From Balanoglossus misakiensis (lineage: Eukaryota > Hemichordata), in NCBI GenBank assembly GCA_040954595.2, contig CM082581.2, positions 10,354,001 through 10,418,000 of the forward strand: DNA of 64,000 nucleotides, given 5' to 3'. The notes under the pieces are model-generated. The model made no database searches, was not told the DNA's origin, and worked only from the letters and a program-made list of their open reading frames with translations. Position numbers and translations under genes: made by a program. Below, in pieces: positions 55,375 through 64,000 of the stretch (within the stretch, counting starts at the first letter, position 1; the number at the start of each line of letters is the position of its first letter).

Positions 55375-56793
55375 TCACCTAGCTAACTTTCCTAACGGGC
55401 GACTTCGAGTGAAGCGCTTGTTCGCGTCCACCTCGCAAGGCATTTGGCGGTTGTTACCATGTAAAGGAGCCTGATAATACGAGGGTACGTCAAAGTTCGT
55501 TTGTGAAGTGGTCTCGTCGAGCGATAGCGATTTCCCGTCGATGTTCTCTCTCCCGGTCTTCGTTGCTTCAGATGCAGCCGTTGGCATGGAAACTGGTTGG
55601 GGAGAATCTACACTGACGGTTCTTGCCTCAGACGTGAAACTGGCGCTTCTTGGTCTGTGGTGGCGGCGTGGTGACCTGGGGGACGGGGAGAGAGATTCTT
55701 GCAGACCGTCTTGGTTTTCAATCCCCGGTGCTTTCCGAGGCAGCCTGGGTGAGGGTGTCGACGGAGGGCGCGGGGAGTGTCGCAGAGTCAAGCCATCGTC
55801 TTCACCTTTCGGCGGCTGTGGCATTGGAGATAACGAGCGACCACGTCTTCGTACAGTTTTTCTCTCAGTACACCTCTGTCTTTCATCTTGATTATTCTCT
55901 CTCGGCGAAAGTCGACTCGTCGGTTCAGAAGTGTGTTTGTCTTTGCTCATTTTATGAAATTCCCATCGTTCGTATTCACGATTTTTTGCGGCGTGCTTGT
56001 TTTCTGCTTCTACGTTGTCAGTTGGTCCATCCCCGCCACCATTACACCAACTCGAATTTTCTAGCGTTTCATCAACAGGTTTTTGTTTTTGTCCTGTCGG
56101 TACTGTAACGGCAACTAGACTTTTGGCTTGACCGGATTCACTATCACGTCTCTTCAAATGATAATTCGGCGCTGACTTTGGCCGGTCAGTGATTGACGGG
56201 AGAGGGACCGATTTCCTTCTGTCGCCCAATATATCTGTTCTTTGAATGCGAGGCAAAGCAAACTGTTCGCGGATAGGCGAACATGACGGCGATGTTGGTC
56301 GGGGCGTGCTTTTCCTGGTAGCAGACGCACGTTCAGTCAGGCCCAAGCAGCTTCGGTTTCCATCTTCGTCGATAATATTGATCATGGGAACGGGACTTGC
56401 AGTCTGTTTGCCGGCACTTCTCGGCGAAATATCGGGCGACGGCGATTTCATAGCGAGTCTTGGCGACTCCTGGTTTTTCTCTCGCGGAGATTCACTACAC
56501 TCCCGGGACTTGGTCCGTCTCTGTTTCAATAAAGCACTCTGCTCACCTGTGGTACGTGTAGCCCTCTGCGGCGACTTCGCACCGTCACGAACCGCCGTCC
56601 TCGAGCCGTGCAAGTTCAATTTCACCAACTCCTTCGTCAGCTCTTCCTTGTAATGGTCATAATCGACACAGTTCTTCAGCTGATCGTTCTCTAGACCCAT
56701 ACCGCCCGTATCCTCTCGTCGTTTGGCAGATCCGTTGTTAGCTGGCATGGTGTCTTGAGATCGCCCGTGAGAAGCAATGCCACCGCCGTCCAT
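55375..56793 (-). CDS. Unknown Ser/Pro/Arg-rich protein (cluster gene 2), possibly spliced at its 3' end
   Basis: An open frame of 472 aa from the ATG at 56793 (AATATGG context; the frame is open further upstream, but only with a GTG and behind a TAA). I do not recognise it. An early helical segment YDHYKEELTKELVKLN is followed by long SP/RS-rich sequence (KSPSPDISP, SPSPRSPRRHHRPRS), probably disordered. Near the C-terminus is FDVPSYYQ (about 435-441), resembling NVPSYMQ of gene 3 and SIPTYMR of gene 4. The LPPI/RYLR module of genes 1 and 3 is missing. The final codons AAG TTA GCT AGG TGA contain a good donor, AG|GTGAGC, at 55379/55378. Splicing there to the acceptor before gene 1 (first exon base 52333) keeps the frame and would give about 1072 aa. 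Single-gene and two-exon models are both open. Confidence 0.75.
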   Translation of the reverse strand: MDGGGIASHGRSQDTMPANNGSAKRREDTGGMGLENDQLKNCVDYDHYKEELTKELVKLNLHGSRTAVRDGAKSPQRATRTTGEQSALLKQRRTKSRECSESPREKNQESPRLAMKSPSPDISPRSAGKQTASPVPMINIIDEDGNRSCLGLTERASATRKSTPRPTSPSCSPIREQFALPRIQRTDILGDRRKSVPLPSITDRPKSAPNYHLKRRDSESGQAKSLVAVTVPTGQKQKPVDETLENSSWCNGGGDGPTDNVEAENKHAAKNREYERWEFHKMSKDKHTSEPTSRLSPRENNQDERQRCTERKTVRRRGRSLSPMPQPPKGEDDGLTLRHSPRPPSTPSPRLPRKAPGIENQDGLQESLSPSPRSPRRHHRPRSASFTSEARTVSVDSPQPVSMPTAASEATKTGRENIDGKSLSLDETTSQTNFDVPSYYQAPLHGNNRQMPCEVDANKRFTRSRPLGKLAR

Positions 56794-57956
56794 ATTTACC
56801 GACTTTCCGGCAGCCGGTGTACTACGCACTTAGCTCAGACACAAACTGAAAGAAGTTTATTGGCAATAAGCCGCGCTAATAGCTCTGAATAAGTCGCAAA
56901 CAAAAAGATCTATAGCATCCACACGTTATAGTTTCCGTTCTTTTTTCCCCCAAACATCAATTATTCACGCACGTCGATTGTTCTCGTCATTTCATAAAAC
57001 ACGTATTAGATCACGTGACAATTGATTTTCATGTCGCAGTATTTTCGTCCTGGTAATGAAAGCGATAAATTCAAGTCTTTATTAAAGTGTATAATAATAT
57101 GTACCACGTGATAACTAATGGCAATAACCATAGTGTGACGCAAGAAAAGGCAAGCCGAGGTCTCGTCTGGAAAAACGGAAGCTTTTTTTGTCTGGCACGG
57201 AAATACTAGTATTCCAAGTATATACACAGCATCGATTTACATGATGAACTATTTTGCTTGAATGTACTCGTCCTAGTTACATATATTTTTATTTCCCCCG
57301 GTGTATATCCTAGACATCTTATTAATCAAATTTACATGGGGTAAGGCATTATCTGGACATTTTTTTTCTACATTAGAGAATTGAAAACTGTAAAACTAAA
57401 AAAAAGGAACGATTCGTTTTATAATATGTAGGCCTATGCCTAACATCAATAATGCAAATAAAACTACCCACATTAGTGCGAAATGTATAAACTATTCAGA
57501 TGTTTCCTTAGGCCAGGGTGTCGCACAAAACCGTTACAGGAAGCGCGCAGTGCACTGTGGACTATGTACTTTGTCGACAACAGCAACCAGAGAATCAATA
57601 TAAGTATACCACTCAAAGTTTATTGCAAATTAATAATACATTCATTCAATATATTCTGAAATTAACTGCCACATTTTAAAGTTTGCAGAAGTTTGCAGAA
57701 GTAATTAAAACATTCGAGAATTAAATAAAACTCATCATATTCATCATCCATTAACATTGGCAACCACTTGGCATTTTAAAAATCATGACAATTGGTAAAT
57801 TTTAGATGATGCGTTTTGTCGTCTGACGTTGTGCATGTTTATGACTGTAGCACGGTTTCCTTTGGTTTTACAGACATATTTTTATCGAGTACAAGCCACA
57901 GTTTGTGTGATTTTGATATCGAATTAGGAATGGCAAGAAAATGAAAAGAAGAGTTA
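56794..57956. other. Intergenic region between cluster genes 2 and 3
   Basis: AT-rich non-coding sequence containing the likely promoter of gene 2 and the 3' UTR of gene 3. An acceptor-like CTTCTTTCAG lies about 60 bp before the gene 2 start codon, so a 5' UTR intron is possible. No clear TATA box was seen. Confidence 0.5.
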
Positions 57957-60065
57957 TCAGGCATCAAGTGCTGGTATAGTGGTCGTCGCGTCACTGACAG
58001 ACTCGGGAGATGTGTCACGGACCGAGGGCGTGCTGCTGCAGGTTTCCAGTGCCGCCGGATCGTCACGAGCGAACACCGACGAAATATCTTCGCAGAAAGC
58101 CTCGTCAAATTCGTTGCCTCGCAGGTACCGTGTTGTCTTCAGCCTCTCAAATTGTTCAATTAACGTCGCGTCGTCCTGAAAAGTCGGAATTGGACTTGGT
58201 TGGCTCAGATCCCTCTCTGTCGGCTGGAAGACCACCTGTGAGTGAATGGGCGGCAGCAGCTGCGGTGGGCCGTACATCCGGATCTCCAAGGGAGGTACTT
58301 CGATTTCCACCACCTCCGCCATCTGCCCGACCTCGTACGCCCTGCCCTGTCGAATTTTCCAGCTCTCTGTCTCCTGCATATAGCTGGGAACGTTCTTCGA
58401 CGGTTTTGGAGGCTGTCCCGCTAGCGCGTCCTGCGACGACGTTGGCTTGGAAACGGGTTTACCTTGATCATGACCATTTGTTTGAACTCTGACGTGTATT
58501 CGGGGGTTGGGACTAACACTTCTGGATCTTTTTCTCCGCATTACATTTAAATAAATTGTATTCGCATCATCGGGGCTGTAAGAAACGCTCCTGGTCCTTC
58601 TCGCAACAGGAAATTCCAGCGAATCGGGAGAAGACGATTTGTCCGAAGTTGATGACGTTTTGTCCGAAATTGATGACGTTTTGTTCGAAGTTGATGGCGT
58701 TTTGCCTGAGGTTGATGACGTGTGGTCCGAAGTTGGTGACGTTTTGCCTGGGGTTGATGACGTTTTACTCACAGACTGCAGCGCATCTGAGGAGCTCTCT
58801 TCGTTTTCGTTTGTGTCGGTGGCTTCTGCAGTGGCTGAATTAGGTCGCATTCCAACACGTCTCAGATCCTTGACACTGTAATTGCGAAGTTTGAGAAAAG
58901 ACCGACTGGCGTCTACAAGACTTTTCCATGGTAACGGACTTCGCGCCAGTCTCCTTGCCGAAAACGGAGACGATGCTCGAAAGTCGTCGTTTTCTCCTCC
59001 AACCTTTGCGCTGTTGTCATTCACAGACGAAGAGGAGGAAGCTCCATCTCCGACACCCGGCCATTCGACTTCGGGAGACTTTGGCTGAATTATGATGGAG
59101 GGTGTTTTGTCTTCGTTGACAATTATTAATCTTTCTCCTGATTCCAGAGACTTGGTGTTTTGTTCTGTGGGTGACGCATTGTTGTCGGTTGATGTAAACC
59201 GTTTGAATTTAGCAGTGGAATTGTTTGCATCTCCAATATTCATCGAATCTTTCACTTTCAGTTGGTCAACTTTCAGAGTTGGTAACATGGCATTTCTGGC
59301 CGTGGGATCAGTTGCAGTTTGCCAATAGGGAACGCGGTGGTGATTGCCGTTGGTCGTTGATCTGTTCAACGATGCTCCGACTTGTCCTCTCGCTAAGCCG
59401 TTCTCGTTCGCAGCTACATTTGGCCTGTGGGTTACATCCGCGGTTTGTCTACGAGTAGCAACAGCGGATTTCTGCGGAGTTGGGTTGATTTGGTCGTACT
59501 GCTTCATCAAGGACGGCGACTTCGCTCTACTTTCGATTCCTTGGCCAAAAGTTGGTTTGGTCGTCAACAGAGCTGAACGAACAGCCTGCGTTACTGGCGT
59601 CGAATAGCGACGGGGGAGTTGTTGGCCGTCACCGTGACGTGGGTGACCATTTTCGCGGCGTGGTTCTGGAACATCCCCGGTGCTGAATTGCCGTCGTACC
59701 GGCAACGCGGTTCTCCGCCCGGTCCCGGGGCTTCCCTTGAATTCAGAGTACCCGTTCCATCCGTACTTATTATGTAATCTGCCGCGTTTGTTAACATCGA
59801 CCACCCCGGCTTGAAGTCCACCGGATTCACGTGTTTGAGTTGCGAGTGATTTGATGGTTGCCGTGTAGCTACTTACAATGTCTGCCGACTCCTCCTTCGC
59901 CCATTTCTTGATGGAGCTTCGCCTCCTTCCCAGAAGCGTTCGCCCGGGCAATTTGTCTGCACAGCCGTCGTCCAGGGTCACATCCCCGGGCATAAAATCC
60001 GCACCTTCCCCAGAGTCGGTGATGGACCCCAGCGTGGTCGAGTTGCTTCTCTCTTTCTTTCCCAT
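57957..60065 (-). CDS. Unknown Ser/Thr-rich protein with heptapeptide repeats and LPPI/RYLR C-terminal module (cluster gene 3)
   Basis: A single open frame of 702 aa in excellent start context (GCCATGGG). I do not recognise it. A basic/helical N-terminal part (GRRRSSIKKWAKEESADIV) is followed by a long polar region. Residues about 430-490 form a Ser/Thr-rich heptapeptide repeat (units such as KTSSTSD), encoded by a 21-bp minisatellite. Then come RKRSRSVSPNPRIHV, NVPSYMQETESWKIRQ (558-573), an acidic hydrophobic stretch VVEIEVPPLEI, LPPIHSQ (604-610), PTERDL, and EQFERLKTTRYLR ending at 649, with an acidic Ser-rich tail. The last block aligns in order with gene 1. An acceptor-like TTCAG with an upstream CTAAC lies 14 bp before the ATG, so a 5' exon may exist. 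Function is unknown. Confidence 0.8.
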   Translation of the reverse strand: MGKKERSNSTTLGSITDSGEGADFMPGDVTLDDGCADKLPGRTLLGRRRSSIKKWAKEESADIVSSYTATIKSLATQTRESGGLQAGVVDVNKRGRLHNKYGWNGYSEFKGSPGTGRRTALPVRRQFSTGDVPEPRRENGHPRHGDGQQLPRRYSTPVTQAVRSALLTTKPTFGQGIESRAKSPSLMKQYDQINPTPQKSAVATRRQTADVTHRPNVAANENGLARGQVGASLNRSTTNGNHHRVPYWQTATDPTARNAMLPTLKVDQLKVKDSMNIGDANNSTAKFKRFTSTDNNASPTEQNTKSLESGERLIIVNEDKTPSIIIQPKSPEVEWPGVGDGASSSSSVNDNSAKVGGENDDFRASSPFSARRLARSPLPWKSLVDASRSFLKLRNYSVKDLRRVGMRPNSATAEATDTNENEESSSDALQSVSKTSSTPGKTSPTSDHTSSTSGKTPSTSNKTSSISDKTSSTSDKSSSPDSLEFPVARRTRSVSYSPDDANTIYLNVMRRKRSRSVSPNPRIHVRVQTNGHDQGKPVSKPTSSQDALAGQPPKPSKNVPSYMQETESWKIRQGRAYEVGQMAEVVEIEVPPLEIRMYGPPQLLPPIHSQVVFQPTERDLSQPSPIPTFQDDATLIEQFERLKTTRYLRGNEFDEAFCEDISSVFARDDPAALETCSSTPSVRDTSPESVSDATTTIPALDA
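58641..58766. repeat. 21-bp coding minisatellite in cluster gene 3, six units
   Basis: Plus-strand units begin at 58641, 58662, 58683, 58704, 58725 and 58746, each close to GTCCGAAGTTGATGACGTTT plus one base. On the coding strand each unit encodes seven residues, such as KTSSTSD. Because 21 is a multiple of 3, copy-number change keeps the frame; further degenerate units flank the clear ones. Confidence 0.9.
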
Positions 60066-61307
60066 GGCAACAGACTGCCTGAATTGAATTGCTAGTTAGA
60101 GCAGGAAATGGTCGCCTGTGGAAATGACCAGTCTGGAGTCTTGACAGAATTGGTTCAGGTGCCAGAGAAGAAACTTCTAGAAACAGACTGCAAGAGTATT
60201 GCGTTGCCACCGAATTGACCCTCTATGCAACACTTTGGTCTTGGTAACAGATAAAGATGCCGGTATCATTCACTAATATTCAGTGTGAAAGTATAGCATC
60301 GGATAATTGTCATCACCTCATTCACACTCCATCTTGTCGGTCACAAAAGGACAAAACATAACAAAACAAAAAAGCTTCATAATGTATGCATGACTTTTTA
60401 TTTCATTTGAAATTTAATTGGCTAGACTTGTCCAAGACATGAAATGCAGAGTACTTAGTTTCATCTCAAAAGCCAATGGGGGAAAAGAAAGACGGTTTAA
60501 GCATAATACCAGAGGTCACAATGTGCTCATATTCACCGATAATCTATATCCAACATGGCGTCTTAAACCGACTTTCTTGAAATGGTCACCGATATTTTGG
60601 CCCGATAATTACACTTGGAACATTATTGTTGGACAGTTTGAAGGACGTCAATTTTAAGAAAACACATTGTGGCCAAGAGGTGCGCAGTTCAAGGGTGTCT
60701 CGTGTCCATGACCGCATTTCCCCTGTAAGGTCGACCGGGTGTGTTGCAACACGCAGCAAATTACATTAGGCGATAACCAGAAAATATAAAGTGATCATCC
60801 AGAAAAGTATGCGTCGCCATTGTTTAGCACGAAACGTCTATGCCTGGATGACGTTTTTTTTAAAGGACAACAGCAAAGAGAAATGTGTGAAGGAACTAAT
60901 GGAACGCCAGGATCGCGACATGTACGTGCTTTCGTCAGTATTGATATGTGAGGTGAGCATTGTCCCTCGTCAAGATTCGGCTAATGATGGCGAAGTTCCC
61001 CAAAGCAAAAACAAAAAACACCAAATTGGTTGAGTAGACCTGAAAGGGCGTTGACACTACACCTTGGTCATTGTCAGCTGCCGAGAAAAAGAGCCTTATC
61101 TTGGAAAAGGGCACTGACATTGACATATGTCAGACTTAACTGGTGTATCCATGGAAACACGAACCGCAGCTTGTGGCCTAAATGATTCAACAGCTAAACT
61201 ACTTGGTTTATTACCGAGTACTTGTTTTAAAATTAATGGCGACACCACATTAAATTCGACCCGTTTTGTCGATTGTCGCCGTGACCGAACCTTTGGCTGG
61301 TAAACTT
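60066..61307. other. Intergenic region between cluster genes 3 and 4
   Basis: Non-coding by inspection. Two plus-strand ORFs of about 80 codons (60418-60657 and 60791-61033) show no domain or splice support. The region should hold the gene 3 promoter and the gene 4 3' UTR. Confidence 0.5.
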
Positions 61308-62879
61308 TTAGAAGTCTCCCTGTCTTGAAGGCGTATCCCGTGGTTGCTTTTTCTGGTCAATTTCAGGATCTACAATTTCCGGCAGATACTTTCTGTGAAA
61401 TCCCGGAGTTTTGATTTTGCGTCGTTCAGACGAGCGCGTGTCTCTCATATAAGTTGGTATGCTCTTGTCTTCGAATTTCCTTTGCTGAATCATAGAGGCC
61501 GACAGTTGACTCGTCACGTGAGGGAAGTATCTTGGCCCATAGCCATCGCGGTTGTTCATCCACCAGTCTATCCGGACGTATCGTTCGCTGATTTTTCGAA
61601 TCCCCATTTCCGACGATCTGACCGGGAGTCCCAGTCGCTCAGCTGCTATGTATATTTTGTACACCGCCATCGGAGTCAGGGGCAACTTGATGATTGAAAA
61701 TTTGCGCTTCTCGGGAGTTTGTGTGAATACGACGTGCGTTTTGCGCGGTATCAATCGATAACGATCGGACGAGTCTTCGCTTTCTGTTGAAGAGGAGCCT
61801 CCGGAGGCGGAGTCGTCACCTCGTTCCGTCAAGTTGTCAGCAACTGCCCTCTTCGAAGTTGACGCCGGCGTCTCCGTCTCCACGTCCCTTGGTGTCGGTT
61901 GCTCCTGGTCAACTCTCGGTTCCGTAGATGTTGTTGTTTCTTCAAGTCCGGCCTCGCTGACTCGCCCATCTTCATCTCCAGTCTCCCTGCCCAGGGGTCT
62001 TTGGTGCTCTATTCGCGCGACTTCTTCCTCGTCACTCGACGCGTCGCTCGGATGAGACGAAATATCCCGAGCGTTCTCGGACAGCGTAACATGCTGACAA
62101 GACAACCCTTGGCTGATTTTGTCAATGTCTGTCAAGGAACTGCTCTTGTCTGAGTCGGGGTATGTCTTCGACTTCAATATTGCTTCAAAAATATCACTTT
62201 TTGCGCTGTTTGAATCATCGGTATCGCCGCCGCCGTCATCATCAACATCACCATCATACGATAAAGAAGAGTCACTTTCTCGGCCTTTCGAAATTTGACC
62301 ACATTTTTCTGGCCGTTCCCTTTTCTTGCCGACAAGCTTATATCTGCGTCTTTCCGATTTAAAGCCGCTGTTGTTTTCCCCTGGTCTACCCCCAAATGGC
62401 GTTGCTCTAGGAACAGGACACTTGTATTTCTTTCGTTGTAATGGCGTGGACACAGTCTTTAAATCTATACTGTCTCCTGGAGTCAGTCTTATCTCATTTC
62501 GGACTCTAGATTGAGAACGGAGACCTTTGGTCACGGGAAGCTTCGATTGTCTGATTTTAGGATCCCGCTCTTTGGTACCTTGAGTTTCATTAATGATCGG
62601 CGACTTATCTTGGCGGTGTACTTGTTCACGATCCTCTGTCGAACCCTTCAGACCACCCTTTCTTGTCGCTGGTCGCATCGGTACGGAAAGTCCAGCAGAA
62701 TTCTTTGCTGCATATTTGTTTCTCTTGGTCGCACTGGCAATGTTCAGAGACGTAATGCTGAATATGTCTTCGTACTCGACAACTGCGTTTTTGGCGTCGT
62801 ACAGCGAGTTCACCAACCAGCCTGGCCTTCTGCGCAACGTTCGGTCGTTCCGCTTTCGCAGGCGCGATCGGCCGTCCAT
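61308..62879 (-). CDS. Unknown basic/acidic Ser-rich protein with aromatic C-terminal block (cluster gene 4)
   Basis: A single open frame of 523 aa from ATG at 62879 (ATTATGGACGG context, like gene 2's start). I do not recognise it. The N-terminus is strongly basic (RLRKRNDRTLRRRPGW), with another basic patch RRRYKLVGKKRERPEK, both nuclear-localisation-like. The middle is acidic and Ser-rich (DGDVDDDGGGDTDDS). The C-terminal 130 residues look folded: KFSIIKLPLTPMAVYKIYIA, then RYVRIDWWMNNRDGYGPRYF (WW at about 439-440), then SIPTYMRDTRS (474-483 region) and RKYLPEIVDPEID. The IPTYM motif matches PSYMQ of gene 3 and PSYYQ of gene 2. No strong donor is seen near the stop, so it probably ends here. 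Function is unknown; membership in the cluster family is a reasonable but weaker inference than for genes 1 and 3. Confidence 0.78.
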   Translation of the reverse strand: MDGRSRLRKRNDRTLRRRPGWLVNSLYDAKNAVVEYEDIFSITSLNIASATKRNKYAAKNSAGLSVPMRPATRKGGLKGSTEDREQVHRQDKSPIINETQGTKERDPKIRQSKLPVTKGLRSQSRVRNEIRLTPGDSIDLKTVSTPLQRKKYKCPVPRATPFGGRPGENNSGFKSERRRYKLVGKKRERPEKCGQISKGRESDSSLSYDGDVDDDGGGDTDDSNSAKSDIFEAILKSKTYPDSDKSSSLTDIDKISQGLSCQHVTLSENARDISSHPSDASSDEEEVARIEHQRPLGRETGDEDGRVSEAGLEETTTSTEPRVDQEQPTPRDVETETPASTSKRAVADNLTERGDDSASGGSSSTESEDSSDRYRLIPRKTHVVFTQTPEKRKFSIIKLPLTPMAVYKIYIAAERLGLPVRSSEMGIRKISERYVRIDWWMNNRDGYGPRYFPHVTSQLSASMIQQRKFEDKSIPTYMRDTRSSERRKIKTPGFHRKYLPEIVDPEIDQKKQPRDTPSRQGDF

Positions 62880-64000
62880 AATTACTGTGTTCCCTGTGAT
62901 ATGTACTGCGATATGTCAGCAGAAGTCATTGAAATCTGATCGCCTGTGATTACAGGTGTTACAGGTGTAGTGATTAGTACCTTTTGTCACGGCTGGAAGG
63001 GGATAATCATTTATCGGTGGCAGCCTCTCCCCACTAAACACTAGTTATACTTTTGACAACGACGACCTCGCATTCGGAGCGCGGCGTTACTCACCACACA
63101 TCCGCAGTCGTTGCACTCACCTGCCGTCAACAGGTGCACACCCAATGTCCTCAGACAACAAACGAGCATAGGCACGGCGGAGACGAGAATAACTTCATAA
63201 ACACCTTTGTTTTGTTTGTTTGTGTAGTATCTACCAACAAACCTCTTCTCAGTTGCCATTAAAAGTAAAAAGAGGCGTGTTGCGACAAAAGCCGGACAGA
63301 TTAACTTCGTCATGCCTTGGGGGAAACATGCCTACCATAGGATTTTACACGGATCAGTGATTGGGGCAGCCGCCAACATATTACCCAACCTTTCTAATGT
63401 CATCTTTCTAGTCTTTTTTTGCCTTTTTTCGTTTTCCTTTTTATTTTACGATGTGAATCTCTGTCGTCTATTTCCTGACAATATTCAAACAGTACGTACA
63501 CTGAAACTCTTCTTGAAAGTTGCCATGACGTCGACAAGTGCCTTTTGTCATTTGAATGTCGACGTTCCCTTTACGTGACATTTTCTGCTTTTGTCCGCGC
63601 ATGACTATAAACCGTGGTTTGTGGGAGAAGACGGTGATAGAAACTTAACAGGTCTGCTACCATTAAACGTCACGTTTAACACTTTCGGAGCAGGAGTCGT
63701 TATTTTCAGACGACAGGCGTACTCGCTTCAGCGGTTTTCTTTCACTCTGTTGACCTCTGTAATAAATCACTCTGACATGTAATAAACCACGCTCCCGAGC
63801 CTAAATTCATACATGCCGCGGGGATTGGAAATCGTTGCAAATAATGATTTCAATACGCGTGCAATGGTCAAAGCACTCGGTATAGCCCCCCCCCCCCTCC
63901 GAGAGTTACATACGGGTATCGCAAGAAGGGTGGGCCCCACATGCCATGATGATTGCATGAGTTCAACCACCACACTCAGAAGTAAACAGTTAAACTTGGA
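62880..64000. other. Upstream region of cluster gene 4 to window end
   Basis: This contains the likely promoter of gene 4. No consensus TATA box is evident, although TATAACTA occurs about 165 bp upstream of the start codon. A 12-base poly-C run is at 63886-63897. Small ORFs on both strands show no recognisable domain. Confidence 0.5.
63886..63897. repeat. Poly-C run
   Basis: Twelve consecutive C followed by TCC, close to the right edge of the window. Confidence 0.9.

Noticed and set aside
56794-56829. Upstream 12-codon extension of cluster gene 2
   Set aside because: It would need a GTG start and lies behind an in-frame TAA; the ATG at 56793 has a proper context.
58010-58492. 160-codon plus-strand ORF opposite cluster gene 3, and the neighbouring acidic repeat ORF at 58639-58881
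   Set aside because: Shadows of gene 3 and of its 21-bp minisatellite; the minus-strand frame is longer and has the conserved module.

Overview
This is a window of an intron-rich metazoan genome. Introns have GT-AG ends, the recognised genes are single-copy animal orthologues spread over many small exons, and the intergenic DNA is AT-rich with microsatellites, poly-C runs and MITE-like elements. Slit, augmin subunit HAUS8, NHLRC2 and V-ATPase subunit B all read as a non-vertebrate bilaterian, probably a marine invertebrate. I cannot name the species from sequence alone.

Layout. 1-16639: the 5' end of a slit gene on the minus strand (signal peptide, LRRNT and three 72-nt LRR exons), whose next exon lies beyond at least 14.8 kb of apparent intron running off the left edge. 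19926-25377: an 18-exon HAUS8 gene on the plus strand, encoding about 700 aa with a long N-terminal extension. 28020-33586: an 8-exon NHLRC2 gene on the minus strand (731 aa), convergent with HAUS8. 34460-41865: a tandem array of about 7.2 kb built from a 262-bp unit organised into a 988-bp higher-order repeat, preceded by foldback sequences and bracketed by an 18-bp direct repeat. 41908-48314: a 13-exon V-ATPase subunit B gene (505 aa) on the plus strand, whose start codon lies 77 bp after the array. 50530-62879: four large, coding-exon-only ORFs in a row on the minus strand, encoding Ser/Pro/Arg-rich, mostly disordered proteins that I do not recognise. Two of them share a C-terminal module and others share a short [VI]P[ST]Y motif, so they look like a diverged paralogous cluster.

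The recognised genes work in unrelated processes: axon guidance, mitotic microtubule nucleation, a thioredoxin/NHL protein, and proton pumping. The two novel-looking parts are the promoter-proximal higher-order repeat array, which multiplies a start-codon-embedded YY1-like motif, a 53-aa ORF and a CRE/TATA-bearing insert, and the 12-kb cluster of unspliced Ser/Pro-rich genes. All exon coordinates were read by eye from splice consensus, phase continuity and protein family similarity; no transcript or database evidence was available.
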